The notes: generated from the sequence alone by a model not told the origin. A DNA stretch of 64,000 nt from Sepioteuthis lessoniana (GCA_963585895.1 OY757911.1:65534658-65598657); one strand, 5' to 3'. Shown: positions 1-10,400, counted from the stretch's first letter. Made by a program: numbers and translations.

Positions 1-447
1 AATCTTTGAATAAATTTGAATTTCAAATAAATAAGCTGAAGATTCAAGTAAGGCCGGATATCTGCGCTTAGAGGAGTAGTCGTTGATGCTACATGCTTTA
101 ACCGCTCAAATTTCTAAGCTTTGTAATTCATCAAATAAAATCTAATATACACACATTCATATTAGATCATATGTATATCTAAGAATAGCAAAACGTCTTG
201 GGCAAAAAAATGACAAACTTTGTTTACGATATTCTAACTCACATGCATTCGCGCGCACATAAAAATAAACTTTTAACAAGTTAACACAGGGTTATATAAC
301 TCAAATTTTTAGTGCCATAAGGTAATTCTGGCTGGCCGAAAGACTGAATTTATTAAGGAGATAAATTAATTTGGAATTAAGTTAATAATGAAACATTTTA
401 CCTGAATTAGTCTAATCTAATATTTGATAAACCGACCATATACGTAT
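1..447. other. AT-rich DNA without recognised feature
   Basis: No coding, RNA or repeat signal was recognised here. The sequence is AT-rich and unique-looking within the window. Confidence 0.5.
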
Positions 448-506
448 GATATTTATAGGATTTGGCATTGGATAACTCTCAAGCGTTGATATGCCATAAC
501 CCCCCC
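448..506 (+). repeat. SINE-B 3' tail fragment
   Basis: The stretch has the form 'ggcattggataactc...gttgatatgccat', which is the 3' tail shared by many short repeats of this window (for example near 11150 and 19050). Only the tail is present and it lies directly upstream of a SINE-A copy. Confidence 0.5.
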
Positions 507-557
507 AAAAAACGTAGAAACATTGTAAGTATAGAAACAAAGCGGTGTAGAGCACTC

Positions 558-809
558 CGCAGTGGCCAAGTGGATAGAGTGTTTGACAATGGTCCAGGAG
601 ACCTGGGTTCAATCCCAGGTTGCGTCATACCAAAGACTAAAAAAAAAAAGGTGTGTGGTGCCACCTTGCTTAACACTCAGCAATATATGGTAAGGATCAA
701 GGGTAAAGTGCAACAATCGAGGGAAAGGAGTAGCGCCCTCCCCGACACCTCGGTGTAGTAGCTATTGAAAAGGAAGCCTTCTTGTTGTTCTCGACTACGG
801 TCACCAACT
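558..809 (+). repeat. SINE-A, tRNA-derived SINE, near full length
   Basis: The copy starts with a tRNA-like head. An A-box-like stretch (tggccaagtgg, 562-572) is followed by a B box (ggttcaatccc, 606-616), the internal RNA polymerase III promoter. A conserved body follows with 'accaaagact', 'cttgcttaacactcagc', 'aaggagtagc' and 'cctcggtgtagtagctat', ending in 'ctcgactacggtcaccaact'. The same order is seen in about eight other places in the window on both strands, so this is a dispersed SINE and not a tRNA gene; the acceptor stem does not close. Confidence 0.85.
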
Positions 810-884
810 TAAAACAAAAATAAAAGCAAAACATGTATTCAACCAAATCTTCCAGTACGAGTAGAAATAGACATAAGGTCAATC

Positions 885-1115
885 TTTTTTGCGGTTTGAA
901 TTCAGGCTTTTCATTTTCCTAGACTGGTTGCCTTACCAAGGCTAAAGAAGGAAGGCTTTCCATACTACTTACCCTTAGCTGAAAGAAGAGGACATTGATT
1001 CATGCCAATTCCAAGGTCTTTAGCATGAAATGAAACATTAACAGCTTCGTCTGAGAATTGAATTCGGATCGTCGATTAAATTTCCTATTACGATAATCGC
1101 TACGCTTAGCTCACC
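885..1115 (-). repeat. SINE-C, diverged copy
   Basis: It shares 'cctagactggttgccttaccaaggct', a run like 'acttacccttagctg' and a degenerate tRNA-like end with copies at 4440-4672 and 23910-24160. Read on the minus strand, the tRNA-like head is at the high-coordinate end. The copy is old, with several length differences from its relatives. Confidence 0.65.
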
Positions 1116-1117
1116 TA

Positions 1118-1250
1118 AAAAAAAAAAAATCAAAAAAAAATCAAGAAAATAGGAAAAAGAAAAAAAGATAAAGAAGAAAAAAGAAAAGGAAAAACAACAT
1201 AAAAGAAGAAAAAGAGAAAAAGAAAGAAAAAAGGAAGAAAAAAAGAAGGA
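1118..1250. repeat. Purine-rich A/G low-complexity tract
   Basis: About 130 bases consist almost entirely of A with scattered G on the plus strand. No coding sense or regular unit is visible. Confidence 0.8.
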
Positions 1251-2783
1251 ATGTACTATTTATAATGATTTTATTTCAAAACATTTTTCTAACTCTCGAC
1301 TAAATGCTTTCAAGTGTTTAAAATGTCTGCTTAGGTGCAAGTTTTTCTTTTTGAAAGTTTAATATTTTGTTGGTTGGTTGTTGGGTTTTATGGCATATCA
1401 ACACTTCCAGGATTATTTCATGTTGAATCAGCATTTTATTTTTGTATTTTGTACATATTTTGATGATTTATTGTATTGTCCTATTTTTTTTAGAAATTCT
1501 ATGATATTCCTGGTTTTTAGTTCAAAGAGTTCGATTATATTTATCGCTTTAAAGTATCTAGGATAGGAGCTAATTTTTGCATTCCAGAAGAATATATTTT
1601 ACAAGTATTACACGTATTAAATCCCATGTGAAACATGCCGCATATTCTGGATTAGTATAAAGGCATGAAGCAGCCATATATGATCAATGTGTTGTCGGAT
1701 TAAGACTACCTTTTTTCCCGTTTCTCCTGAGTTCCGTTGCCCGACACCCCTAGAGTGGGTTTTCTTTGAAAAAGTTTATTTAATGCATTGCTTTGAGTAT
1801 TTGTTACTGATTTTATGTTCGAGGCCAGATGAAAAGCCAGGATTTCGAATGCTGATTTTCAAGGCAAGGAATTTCTTACCTTTCATGAGTTATAGGAATA
1901 GGAAAACGTAATGTTTCTACACTTATTTCACCTTGAAGTATACTGAAGTTAGTATATCTGTTTACCAAATGATAGCTTTGTGCAACCTACACACTTTGCT
2001 TTCTGAGTCAGGATAAGTGACTATTCTCCTTTTATTTTTGTATTACTTTTTCTCTCTCATTGTCTGTCGTATTGAATTTGTTCAAGAAGATGTCTAGATT
2101 CTATCAGCTTTACTCTCCTTGGAATTAGAGACATTTTAAGAAAAGAAGGCATTTTTTTTTTTACTGTTTTCCTATTTGTGCTTTACCATGTATTTCTGAA
2201 GTGGAAACCTATTACTCTGTGAATGAAGATATATTTTTTTGGCTTTCTTTTAATTCTAAACTTGTAGCTCTGTTCTTTTTATAGACACATTAAAAATTCT
2301 CTCACTTACAAAAGATTAAAAAATGAACCCCGGGCCACAAGCAAGTACACAAATCAAGAATATATATACTGAACATCGCAATAAATGTTAGCTTAACCAA
2401 AAAACAATGTTTTTTTTTCCTTTTTTTCTTTTGAATAGAAAAACACATCAATTTTTACCCACTTGGAACTGAGATATTTGAAAATAAATCTTTGCTTCTA
2501 GGCTGGATTTTTTTCTAAATCCTAGAAAAAACATCACGGCCTCCATTTTATATAACTACATAATGTCTTTGTCAATGTGTGACATCATATCTTCGTAAAA
2601 TCAACTACTGTTAGAAATAAATGGTTTGACTACCTTCATCAGTTTATTCGGATTTGCTTTAATCAATATTCGATTCATTGTCATATTAAGAAGACCCAAA
2701 GTTTAAAGAAAAAGCCCTGAATAAATGCTGCCATTTTTATAGGTAAAGGCGTCGATTCGGTCCTGTTGCAATTATATTTAAAC
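1251..2783. other. AT-rich DNA without recognised feature
   Basis: A SINE tail remnant on the minus strand is visible at about 1375-1415 ('ttatggcatatcaac'). Otherwise I see only AT-rich unique-looking DNA and short T runs. Open frames of about 60-75 codons here have no recognisable motif. Confidence 0.5.
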
Positions 2784-2846
2784 ACTGTGTTTCTTGATAT
2801 TTTCACAAGCTGACGCTAAGCTTGTGAAAATATCAAGAAACACAGT
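2784..2846. repeat. Perfect inverted repeat, 28-bp arms, 7-nt loop
   Basis: Positions 2784-2811 are the exact reverse complement of 2819-2846, separated by 7 bases (gacgcta). A transcript in either direction would fold into a 28-bp hairpin without mismatches. No known transposon terminus was recognised at either side. It could be a recent palindromic duplication, a miniature inverted-repeat element or a small-RNA precursor; the sequence alone does not choose between these. Confidence 0.9.
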
Positions 2847-3305
2847 TCATTATCAAGGCAGGAAAATTAAATAACAATGGATTTTAATGGTGGGAAGGCT
2901 GAAGATTTTAAATGATTTGTACGATTAATCTGGCAATTTCAGTTTTTAATTTCTTTTACGTCAATATTTATTATAAACTTTTTGTAACATAATTTTACCC
3001 TGTCTAAAATAGATGTATACACGAACACGCCAAAGCTTGCAAATCCACACTCACGGACACACAAGTGCATACACCTCCTCTCACAGGAACATAAACTCAT
3101 GCTTGCTCACACACATCCATACGTACACAAATTGTAGATAAAAACACACATACATAAACAAACACATACAGGCTAAAGAATAAGTACGGAAACACCGATT
3201 CATACATAAACACATTCACATATATAAATATAAGCAAAAAGTTTTCGGATATGCATAGGCAAGTTGGCATCACATTCCTATATGGAGATCCTTGAAGTGA
3301 TTGGT
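2847..3305. other. AT-rich DNA with imperfect CA-rich stretch
   Basis: Positions 3010-3230 are rich in imperfect 'cacacaca' and 'acataaac' runs, a decayed microsatellite. Nothing else was recognised. Confidence 0.5.
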
Positions 3306-3545
3306 TGGTTGGTTTGTTTCTTTGTTTAATGGCATATCAACCTTTGCAGGTTATTTAATGCCAAAGCTATTCTCCGAGAAGAACAAAAGGGGTACTATTT
3401 AACCCATAGCTAAGAGGATTAGGGGTTCATACCTTTCCCAAGGGTATTTGCCCGAAAGTGAACATAATAGCGAGACTGGAGTACGAACTCGCTTACTACG
3501 ATTCTGCAGTCCATCGCTTTAACCATTACACCACGAGGACACCCC
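3306..3545 (-). repeat. SINE-B, tRNA-derived SINE, near full length
   Basis: On the minus strand the copy begins with 'gtgtcctcgtggtgtaatgg' and a T-arm-like 'gagttcgtactcc', continues through 'cccttgggaaaggtatgaac' and 'ttaaatagtacc', and ends with 'ttgatatgccattaaac'. The same order recurs at 7645, 10958, 18849, 40655 and 62022. The head carries A-box and B-box-like sequences, as expected for a SINE promoter. Confidence 0.85.
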
Positions 3546-3552
3546 CTCATTG

Positions 3553-3722
3553 AAGTGATAGAAGTAGAAAAGGAGAAAAAAGTCACGAAAAGGAGAAGGT
3601 GAAAGAAAGAGAAATGAAAAAGAAAGATAGTGACGATATGAAAATATTGCAAGAGGATAATCAAAGGCTGAATAAAAAAAAGTGAGGATAAGAAGAAAAT
3701 GAAAATATGAAAAAAAAAAAAA
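3553..3722. repeat. Purine-rich low-complexity tract
   Basis: The plus strand is almost all A and G (gaaaaggag-like units) next to the SINE-B head. Minus-strand open frames over it are phenylalanine/leucine/serine-rich artefacts. Confidence 0.75.
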
Positions 3723-3835
3723 ACCCAAACAAATCTTAATATTACTTGACATAATGTATAAGAGTATTTCACTGATTATCAAAATTATCTAAATTAACCT
3801 AGTAGAAATCGTTCAGTTGGAGCAGAATTTGTTCA

Positions 3836-4071
3836 CTTTAACCTTTCATTTCCGAGATCACTAAATTTAAGTCATTCGCTTTAACCTTTGATTTTCGAGA
3901 CCACCAAATTAAAATCATTCCCTTTAACCTTTGAAAATCTGGGACCACCAAATTCAAGTCATTCACTTTAACCTTTAATTTCCGAGACCACCACAATTAA
4001 GTCATTTACTTTAACCTTTGATTTCTGAGACCACCAAATTTAAGTCATTTACTTTAACCTTTAATTTATTA
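3836..4071. repeat. Minisatellite, 43-44-bp unit, about 5.5 copies
   Basis: Each unit begins 'ctttaaccttt', continues 'ttccgagaccaccaaat' and ends 'aagtcattcac'. Six unit starts fall about 43-44 bases apart (near 3836, 3880, 3923, 3967, 4010 and 4053). Units differ by point changes and one-base indels, so the array is not newly expanded. Confidence 0.85.
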
Positions 4072-4439
4072 AATGTTTGGCATTCTCACGATAGCACTTT
4101 CATTGTTACTTGTCTACTTTTTCATAATCTTTTATTGCAAACAAGCTGCCGCTGATCGTCTGTCACAGTAAACAAGAATCTCTAGACGATTCCTAGTTAT
4201 TCGCTCCACTGGTAATAATTGAGGGCCTCCTCTATAGAGAAAGTTTTAGAGAGCTTGTACAAAAGACAAATTTACTGTTGTAAATTTGATCCTCACTGCA
4301 TGTTTCACTATTTTAGACTTGGTAGTTGTGATCTTACCAATCAGCTAAATAAGCAATAGCATAGGGTCACACATCCTCATCTTTCAAAAAATATATTTAC
4401 CTACCCCTACATACGCACAGGATGTAACACACCGTTAGA
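4072..4439. other. No recognised feature
   Basis: I see no coding, RNA or repeat signal in this AT-rich interval between the minisatellite and a SINE-C copy. Confidence 0.45.
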
Positions 4440-4672
4440 TTTGAGTTCAACTGGTTTGGATTCAGAGTTTTCCTTCTGAACCGCTTGTCATACCAAAGTT
4501 TAAGAGGCAGTCTGCCCAACTACTTACCTGATGCAGTAGGGAGACTAATTGGATTCATTCCTTTCTCAAGAGTTTTAGCGCTATGGGAAATGCAAACAGT
4601 CTCGTCCAGGATGTGAACTCTTGTCGCTCTATCCATTTCCTACCACGATAAACATTACGCTACGGACACTGA
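4440..4672 (-). repeat. SINE-C, diverged copy
   Basis: It shares 'ggattcagagttttccttct', 'ataccaaag', 'gtctgccc', 'ggattcattcctttctcaag' and a degenerate tRNA-like head (minus strand) with the SINE-C copy at 23910. Confidence 0.65.
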
Positions 4673-5149
4673 CATGTTTTTAAATATATTTTAATTTTAT
4701 AATTAGTTTTCATTTTTTAACACTAATTCATCATGTGTGTTGAAATCCAGACATAGATTCACAGTGCTCCAGGACTGACAGGATACATCTTTTCGTGATG
4801 TATGGAATGAGAGTATCTCGGGTTTTAATATTTCTTCTCTCTTTCTATATATCCAACCAATCGACCAATTCTGCAGTGGGGTAAGACACCCTAGTGGGGT
4901 TACCCGTAATGCTTAAGGACGGTATACTGGTAACTGAGCGTTCCATTATCCGGCAACTGAGATGGTCACGTGACTTGTATCATTCCATTTTGGCTCTTAC
5001 TGAGCTAGACGGGCGGTCAAAGACATCTGATCCGATCAATCGGCTTGCATTTATATAATTCTACCTACCCTATTCTTTAAATTGCATTTAGGCTAAACAA
5101 TTCCCCAGCACTTTTTATATCATTGGTATTGAATAACGCTGAGCTAGCA
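4673..5149. other. No gene recognised; GC-richer patch
   Basis: Positions 4875-5050 are less AT-rich than the surroundings and contain 'ggtcacgtgac', a CACGTG palindrome. No family was recognised. Confidence 0.35.
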
Positions 5150-5285
5150 ATCCTTGAAACCATTTAAACTATGTGCAGACAAATAATCAATATTAAATAG
5201 AATCATTAGGGTTAGATAGAATTACTTGAAACCATCCAACTGTATGCAAACAATTGATTAATAATAAGTAGAAATGTAAATTAAT
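5150..5285. repeat. Repeated 60-bp-class unit (SINE-D body)
   Basis: Two adjacent diverged units contain 'cttgaaaccatttaactgtg'-like and 'caaacaaatgattaatattaa'-like sequence. The same unit occurs at 5815-5940, 24190-24260, 43000-43090, 46050-46285 and 63180-63290, and inside full SINE-D copies. Confidence 0.55.
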
Positions 5286-5800
5286 GGCCGATGGATTTCG
5301 TTTTATATATATTGCCTTTCGGTTTAGTTAGGCTGAGAACCTTTCGCTTAGCGCATGGGTTAGTTTGGTGCAAAAATGGGCGCAGGTGTTCACGCACACG
5401 CGGAGTGGACATGTCATTCAGAGAAGTCACAATAAAAATCCCAGAGAGAGGATATGACCTGGGATGTGAGTGACGTCATGCACCGGAAGCGTGGGCTGAG
5501 ATTTGAGAAAAGTCAGTTAGTTGAGTTCTTGCCTGGAAAGAAGAAGGTTGACTTTCGGGGCTCGCCGAAGCCAGGTCAGTGGCCTTGCGGCAGGTGTCGC
5601 ACGTGATTTGGGGCAGATGGAAAAGTCAGCATAGAAAGATGGTATCTCTCTCCTTATGTCGAAAAACCTTTAAACTCAAAGGTAATAAAACATTTCGTAC
5701 CTGAACTAAGAAGTCGTAAGTGTTGTTGTATTTCCGATTCCCTATGTACATATCTCGTATTCATGTATGTCAATTTCACAGACATCCGAATATATGGCTA
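5286..5800 (+). other. Unassigned GC-richer block, LTR-like at best
   Basis: This block is richer in G and C than its flanks. It has an 'aataaaac' polyadenylation-like signal near 5685, starts near 'tgtaaatt' and can be read to end near 'ttcaca'. Those are weak marks of a solo LTR. No second copy is present in the window and I cannot confirm target duplications. It could equally be the leader of another retroelement. Confidence 0.25.
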
Positions 5801-5814
5801 TGTTACAGAAATAT

Positions 5815-5940
5815 TAAAATGTGAAAACATTTGTGTGCAAACAAATGATTAATATTAATTAGAATGATTAACGTTAGATGAGAATAAGAGGAATTATTCA
5901 ATTGTGTTCAAACAAATGAGATCTAACGTGTTTAAAAATA
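5815..5940. repeat. SINE-D body unit fragments
   Basis: Diverged 'gtgtgcaaacaaatgattaa' and 'gaattattcaattgtg' units match the internal tandem units of SINE-D copies elsewhere in the window. Confidence 0.5.
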
Positions 5941-5954
5941 ATATTGCTTACCAA

Positions 5955-6247
5955 CTTTTCACTTGAGCACTCTAGCGAAGGAATTAACGGCTGCCACTAG
6001 CATAATGCAAAGTTCTTCGAATGAATTGAGCACTCTAGTATCCGGTAAGGTAAAATGTAAACAAACGAAAGCTACTACATAATCCCTTATAATTCCTGAG
6101 CTGACGTAGTTCGCCTGATGGCTGAACGGTATGACACTAAGTCTAATGTAAAGTTGGCCGGGTTTCGATCCCAGCTTCAAGCATCGTATGTGTCTTGCCA
6201 CACTAAAGAGTTGTGATACAACGAAACAGTCTGTCTGTGGATCACAA
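5955..6247 (+). repeat. SINE-E with (TA)n tail
   Basis: The order is 'gcactctagcgaaggaatta', 'gtaaaatgtaaacaaacga', 'gagctgacgtag', a tRNA-like part with 'ggctgaacgg' and B-box-like 'gggtttcgatccc', then 'cacactaaagagttgtgata' and 'gaaacagtctgtctgtggat'. It runs straight into a (TA)n tract. Copies near 52020, 53770 and, in pieces, 51667 share this order. Confidence 0.8.
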
Positions 6248-6271
6248 TATATATATATATATATATATATA
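6247..6271. repeat. (TA)n microsatellite
   Basis: About 12 TA units form the tail of the SINE-E and the left border of the PLE. Confidence 0.9.
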
Positions 6272-7116
6272 CGCATGTTTGATAATGTAATAAAGATACA
6301 TTTTTTCAATATAATTTTATTAAGATCCTTTCCAGTTTCCTGACAAGTGTTTTGGTTTTAGGTTGGAATCGGTAGATGATTTTACCGAAATTTGTCCCGA
6401 GCGCTTTCGGACCTTTCTTAGGCAATCCTCAGGGGTTGCTTGCATGTGTAAAGAGTGTTTTTAAAAGGTTTTTACTTTTTTTTATAACATTGTAAAATTA
6501 CGTGAACGCAAAATTGGATAAAACTGAAATGCCGCACGTTGGTCTTACCACTACGACTCTTTCAAGACGCCTGACTATGCACCTTAATGATTCTTGCGCC
6601 ATCGACTTACATCTTAAAACCCACTCTATTCCCAAATCCAAATTTCGAAAAAAAAATTTTTTTTGAAAACGCCGCTATTATAGCACACGTAATTAATTAG
6701 CCCTTCATCTAAAAACAAAGACTATAATTAATAGAATTAACGTTGAAAAGAGCGACAATGTTTTGAAATGCCTTTAGTCTTTTTTTTTTAGATTTAATTT
6801 ATCTATTTTTTGATATTCTATTTTTCTTGATAATATTCTATTTTAAAATTCGTTCGATGTCATCGGCATTTCAATTTTATCTAATTTTACGTTTACGTAA
6901 TTTTGTAATATTATAAAAAACCTGAAAACCTTTTAAAAATAAATTCTTTACACATGTAAAAAAACCCGATGATATGTCCGAAAGCGCTTGGGATAATTTC
7001 CGTAAATTCATCTACCAACTCCAACCTAAAACCAAGCCACTTGTTAGGAAAATTGAAAGGATCTTAATAAAATTACATAGACAAAATGGTCTTTATTATT
7101 TAATCAAACATGCTTA
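6271..7116 (+). mobile_element. Penelope-like element, 3' part, head-to-head inverted repeats
   Basis: Positions 6532-6775 translate on the plus strand to a decayed GIY-YIG nuclease of Penelope-like retroelements: HVGLTTTTLSRRLTMHLND near the start and INR-x-N...DNVLKCL at the end, closely matching the copy at 21.7 kb (YVGLTSTTLSRRLTMHLSD...SANVLKWL). The 3' noncoding part (about 6853-7116) is repeated in inverse orientation at 6271-6530. Inverted partial copies of this kind are typical of PLE insertions. Only the end of the ORF is present and it is broken by several stops and length changes. The right end 'tttaatcaaacat' matches the end of the PLE remnant at 38.3 kb. Confidence 0.8.
6396..6435 (-). 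ncRNA. Hammerhead ribozyme motif in PLE terminal repeat (partly decayed)
   Basis: Read on the minus strand: CCC, CTGAGGA core, a 17-nt helix II segment with CCU/AGG pairing, GAAA, a two-base-pair helix III (AG..CU around CG), C at the cleavage position, and GGG pairing with CCC to close helix I. Hammerhead ribozymes are known in PLE terminal repeats. The outer end of helix II no longer pairs, so activity is doubtful. The inverted partner at about 6964-6993 keeps GAAAGCGC..GGGA but has lost part of helix II. Confidence 0.6.
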
Positions 7117-7133
7117 AATGAAAGACTGCTGCT

Positions 7134-7135
<2 letters not shown>

Positions 7136-7186
<51 letters not shown>

Positions 7187-7187
7187 G
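7136..7187. repeat. (CA)n(TA)n compound microsatellite
   Basis: (CA)17 or so is followed by (TA)8, just outside the right end of the PLE. Confidence 0.95.
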
Positions 7188-7644
7188 TTTGTGTGTGTGC
7201 GTGTGCATGTGCAAACAGGATTTCGTATTGAATAACAATCAAGGCTTGATATGCTATTAAACCAAATAGCCTCACGTAAACATCTTTCTATATCACTACT
7301 CATATATTCCAAGAGCGTGAATGGTGATGCATATAGCTATAAATTTCGCGTAACAAAATCTTTTACTTCTCAGGGAAGGTTTCAATTTTTTAATGTTTTT
7401 CACTTCTATTCAAAGTTTTGATATAACAGCGACATCCACTGACAACTCGTCTTGTTTGCAATGTTAATGATGTAGTTTTGGTTTAGATTTGGTTATCTAA
7501 TTGAATTTTATAAGTTATTTTTATTTTCAAGGAAAGTTATTATTATTATTCATATTTTGATTTGCATGTTTTCATTGGTTATTTTATGCTAATTTATTTG
7601 TTGGAGATGAAATCGGAGCAAGTCTCCTCCAATGTTTCAGGGAG
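7188..7644. other. No gene recognised
   Basis: A SINE tail remnant ('gcttgatatgctattaaacc') lies near 7240-7262. The rest is AT-rich DNA without recognised features. Confidence 0.45.
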
Positions 7645-7850
7645 GACACTCTGTGGCGTAATGGTTAACTTGCTGGAACGTGGCATTCTGGTGAGTGAGT
7701 TCGAACTCCAATCGCGCTTTTGGACTAATATTTTTGGGAAAGCTATAGACCTCCTTATCTTCCACCAACTTTGGGTGAAAGAGTATGAATACTTTTCTTC
7801 TAGAAGGATGGCCTTGGCTTTAAATAACCCACTAAGGTCGATATAGTATT
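7645..7850 (+). repeat. SINE-B copy
   Basis: tRNA-like head 'ctctgtggcgtaatggttaa' and 'gagttcgaactccaatcgcg', body with 'ttgggaaagctatag', and end 'aataacccactaaggtcgat'. The order is as in other SINE-B copies, with a shortened middle. Confidence 0.8.
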
Positions 7851-8750
7851 TAACAAAGATACAAAGCAAACCAATATTTCCCACTTTTCTAATTATTTTT
7901 GCTGATTCCAGAACTATCATATTTTGGAAAGTCTTGATTATCCTTCGCATGTCAAGTTCTTCAAAACAAATCTTTAGGCCTTTTTCGAGTATTCCAAGTT
8001 GGCTACTTACGGTGCTAACACCGTCACTTACGGTTTATCAGTTTTTATCTTTCCAAACAAAATTCTTTTAGTTTCCTTTCTTTGTTTAAAATCAATTTTT
8101 TTTTCACAAATATGATTTAGTGGAATAACCATTCTCGAAGATGTTTTATTCTTTAAAATGACTAGATTTGCTCTTATAATCTCTAAACTCTTAGTTTTCA
8201 AACGAGTAGCATTTGGTAGCTTTCACTGAAGATTAGGTCACAGAAAGTCTCCTTAATATTCTAGTTGTAGGGAGACAAATAATAGTCTTCCTTTAGAGTG
8301 GGGGTATGGCTTTCCACATCATGTGACCGTTAGTACGAGAGAAACTTTCCCTCTTCAACATCTCTGTTTTTGCTATTTTTCTTTGAACGGATAAGACCTT
8401 TCTTTTCAGTACTCACTTGTGAAGTGAATGGAGATTTTTTTTTTTTTAATCTTTGTTCTTTGAAAAGAATAAGACTTTGTCCCTAACCCCAGCGAGTTAC
8501 TTTAAAGACAAATAAGAACTTTTCATTATTCTCTTATTATTACATACTGCTTGTTCGTGAACAATTTGTTCAATTAATCTGTTTGGGCACGTTACCTATG
8601 ATTGCAACATTTGTTATATTGCTAAATGTCTTAAATAATCACATGAGTTTATTTCTTCTTTCCTTTCCGTTTATTCAGTATTAGTGCTTCAAAAGATACA
8701 CTAATGATAATATTGGAACCTGCTGAGTAGGAAAGGATTAAATATCTCCC
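7851..8750. other. No gene recognised
   Basis: AT-rich DNA. Open frames are short and without motifs. A T run (8436-8447) and scattered poly-T are the only low-complexity features. Confidence 0.45.
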
Positions 8751-8754
8751 CAAG

Positions 8755-8985
8755 CACCAAATAGCCAGTCAGATTTAACTGGTATAAATTCATTCCCATA
8801 CTGCAATATGATAGCTGCCGTTAGTAATGTTGTTGTCTGGAAGGTTTTAATTCTCCCTTAGATCCCAGTATTTCAGATTTCTTTTGGAAAGACTTAAGGA
8901 CTCTTTCGAGCATGCCAATAATGATGAGAATTACTTATTTTCCCCGTTCACCGGTTTTCAATTTTTTGGGTAAGTCTTTATAAAT
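8755..8985 (-). mobile_element. LINE ORF2 C-terminal remnant
   Basis: Minus-strand frames give VILIIIGMLERVLKSFQKKS and then GRIKTF-QTTTLLTAAIILQ. They align with the C-terminal signature of the LINE at 59.8-60.3 kb (VTIIPIMIGAFGTVTKRLLK ... QTTALLRTARILRR). The two halves lie in different frames, so at least one frameshift separates them. The remnant lies on the same strand and in the right order as the LINE reverse-transcriptase remnant at 9760-10400, with a minisatellite between. Confidence 0.55.
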
Positions 8986-9080
8986 CTAAGTATCTTATTT
9001 TATATCAATTTCATTCTATCATCACATAACATTTTAAAACTCGAAAATAGATTTTGTTGTATGCATATAAAATTGACTTG

Positions 9081-9750
9081 TATGGCTTAACACCAGTTCC
9101 TTGCATCCTCCCAAGTGATTACTTTTCCTAACTAGTCATCCCTATGGCTTAACACCAGTTCTTCGCATCCTTCCAAGTGATTACTTTCCCTAACTAGTCA
9201 TCCCTATGGCTTAACACCAGTTCTTCGCATCCTTCCAAGTGATTACTTTTCCTAACTAGTCATCCCTATGGCTTAACACCAGTTCTTCGCATCCTTCCAA
9301 GTGATTACTTTTCCTAACTCGTCATCCCTATGGCTTAACACCAGTTCTTCGCATCCTTCCAAGTGATTACTTTTCCTAACTAGACATCCCTATGGCTTAA
9401 CACCAGTTCTTCGCATCCTTCCAAGTGATTACTTTCCCTAACTAGTCATCCCTATGGCTTAACACCAGTTCTTCGCATCCTTCCAAGTGATTACTTTTTC
9501 TAACTAGTCATCCCTATGGCTTAACACCAGTTCTTCGCATCCTTCCAAGTGATTACTTTTCCTAACTAGACATCCCTATGGCTTAACACCAGTTCTTCGC
9601 ATCCTTCCAAGTGATTACTTTCCCTAACTCGTCATCCCTATGGCTTAACACCAGTTTCTTGCATCCTTCTAAGTGATTACTTTTTTAACTAGTTATCCCT
9701 ATGGCTTAACACCAGTTCTTTGCATCCTTCCAAGTGATTACTTTTCCTAA
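9081..9750. repeat. Minisatellite, 62-bp unit, 11 copies
   Basis: Each unit reads 'tatggcttaacaccagttct', then 'tcgcatccttccaagtgatt', then 'acttttcctaactagtcatc' plus two C. Eleven copies are nearly identical in the middle, with more changes in the first and last two copies, the normal pattern of an array growing from its centre. The array sits between two parts of a decayed minus-strand LINE. Confidence 0.95.
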
Positions 9751-9759
9751 TAAGGTCGA

Positions 9760-10400
9760 AACTGCTTTCCAGTATTTCCGTATATCATGCATAAGTGTTC
9801 GCCGGATTTTCTGGTCGTGGTAATTCAATTCATAATATAATTCCTCTACTTACAAAAGGAAATGTGCGTTTAAACCAAACAATTCCTATGTCCTGGTTAT
9901 ATATTCTTATTTTTTGTTTTATATTCTCCGATTAAAAAAAAAATTCTTTGCAAATAGTATGATAAGGTGATTAATCTTTTGTTATGATTTAGTAAATTTG
10001 AATCCCTCAGCTCATTTCATCTGAATGCAATTGAATGGCATTATTGCTAGAGCAAATAGGAATGGTGAAAGCGCATCTCAGTAAACAATGCCTCAACAGA
10101 TTTTCACCTCTACGAATGATTTTCCTGGTGCTGTTAATTATCGTGTTTTCATGGCTTCCGTGATGAATTCTATAATTTCTTCGGATATCTTTACATTTTC
10201 AGACAATATATTGTCCAAGTTTGCGGGACTATACCCTAAGCCTTTTTATTGTCAATCCATGCCATGGCTATTTTTCCGCCTCGCTTTGCGGTCCTTGAGG
10301 ATATGCTGGTAAATTTACAGTAAGCCACTTGTTTCCCTTGTTCCTCGTGGCATCCTTTTCGTTCTTCCGGAAACTGTCCGAGGTTGTTATTATTAATATT
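9760..10400 (-). mobile_element. LINE reverse-transcriptase remnant
   Basis: On the minus strand about 10421-10236 gives QFPEERKGCHEEQ and then AMAWIDNKKA, the finger motif 'AMAWIDYKKAFD' of LINE reverse transcriptases. Further along are EIIEFITEAMKT and DALSPFLFALAIMPFN, the palm region. The YxDD stretch expected near 9990 is missing. Several stops and frame changes are present. Similar motifs (CIGGYKLTKSQEK) in the 59.5-kb LINE put both in one family; I do not assign a clade. Confidence 0.75.

Noticed and set aside
558-620. tRNA gene at the SINE-A head (and other SINE heads)
   Set aside because: A and B boxes are present but the acceptor stem does not close, and each head is followed by the same SINE body in many copies.
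5205-5215. Telomere-like 'attagggttag'
   Set aside because: Only about one and a half units inside a SINE-D body unit, so it is chance similarity, unlike the three exact units at 55995.
5286-5800. Solo LTR
   Set aside because: Only a polyadenylation-like signal and vague TGT/ACA ends support it. No second copy or target duplication is visible, so it is reported as unassigned.
9081-9750. Regular repeats that could suggest a CRISPR array
   Set aside because: The whole 62-bp unit is repeated without unique spacers, and the organism is an animal.
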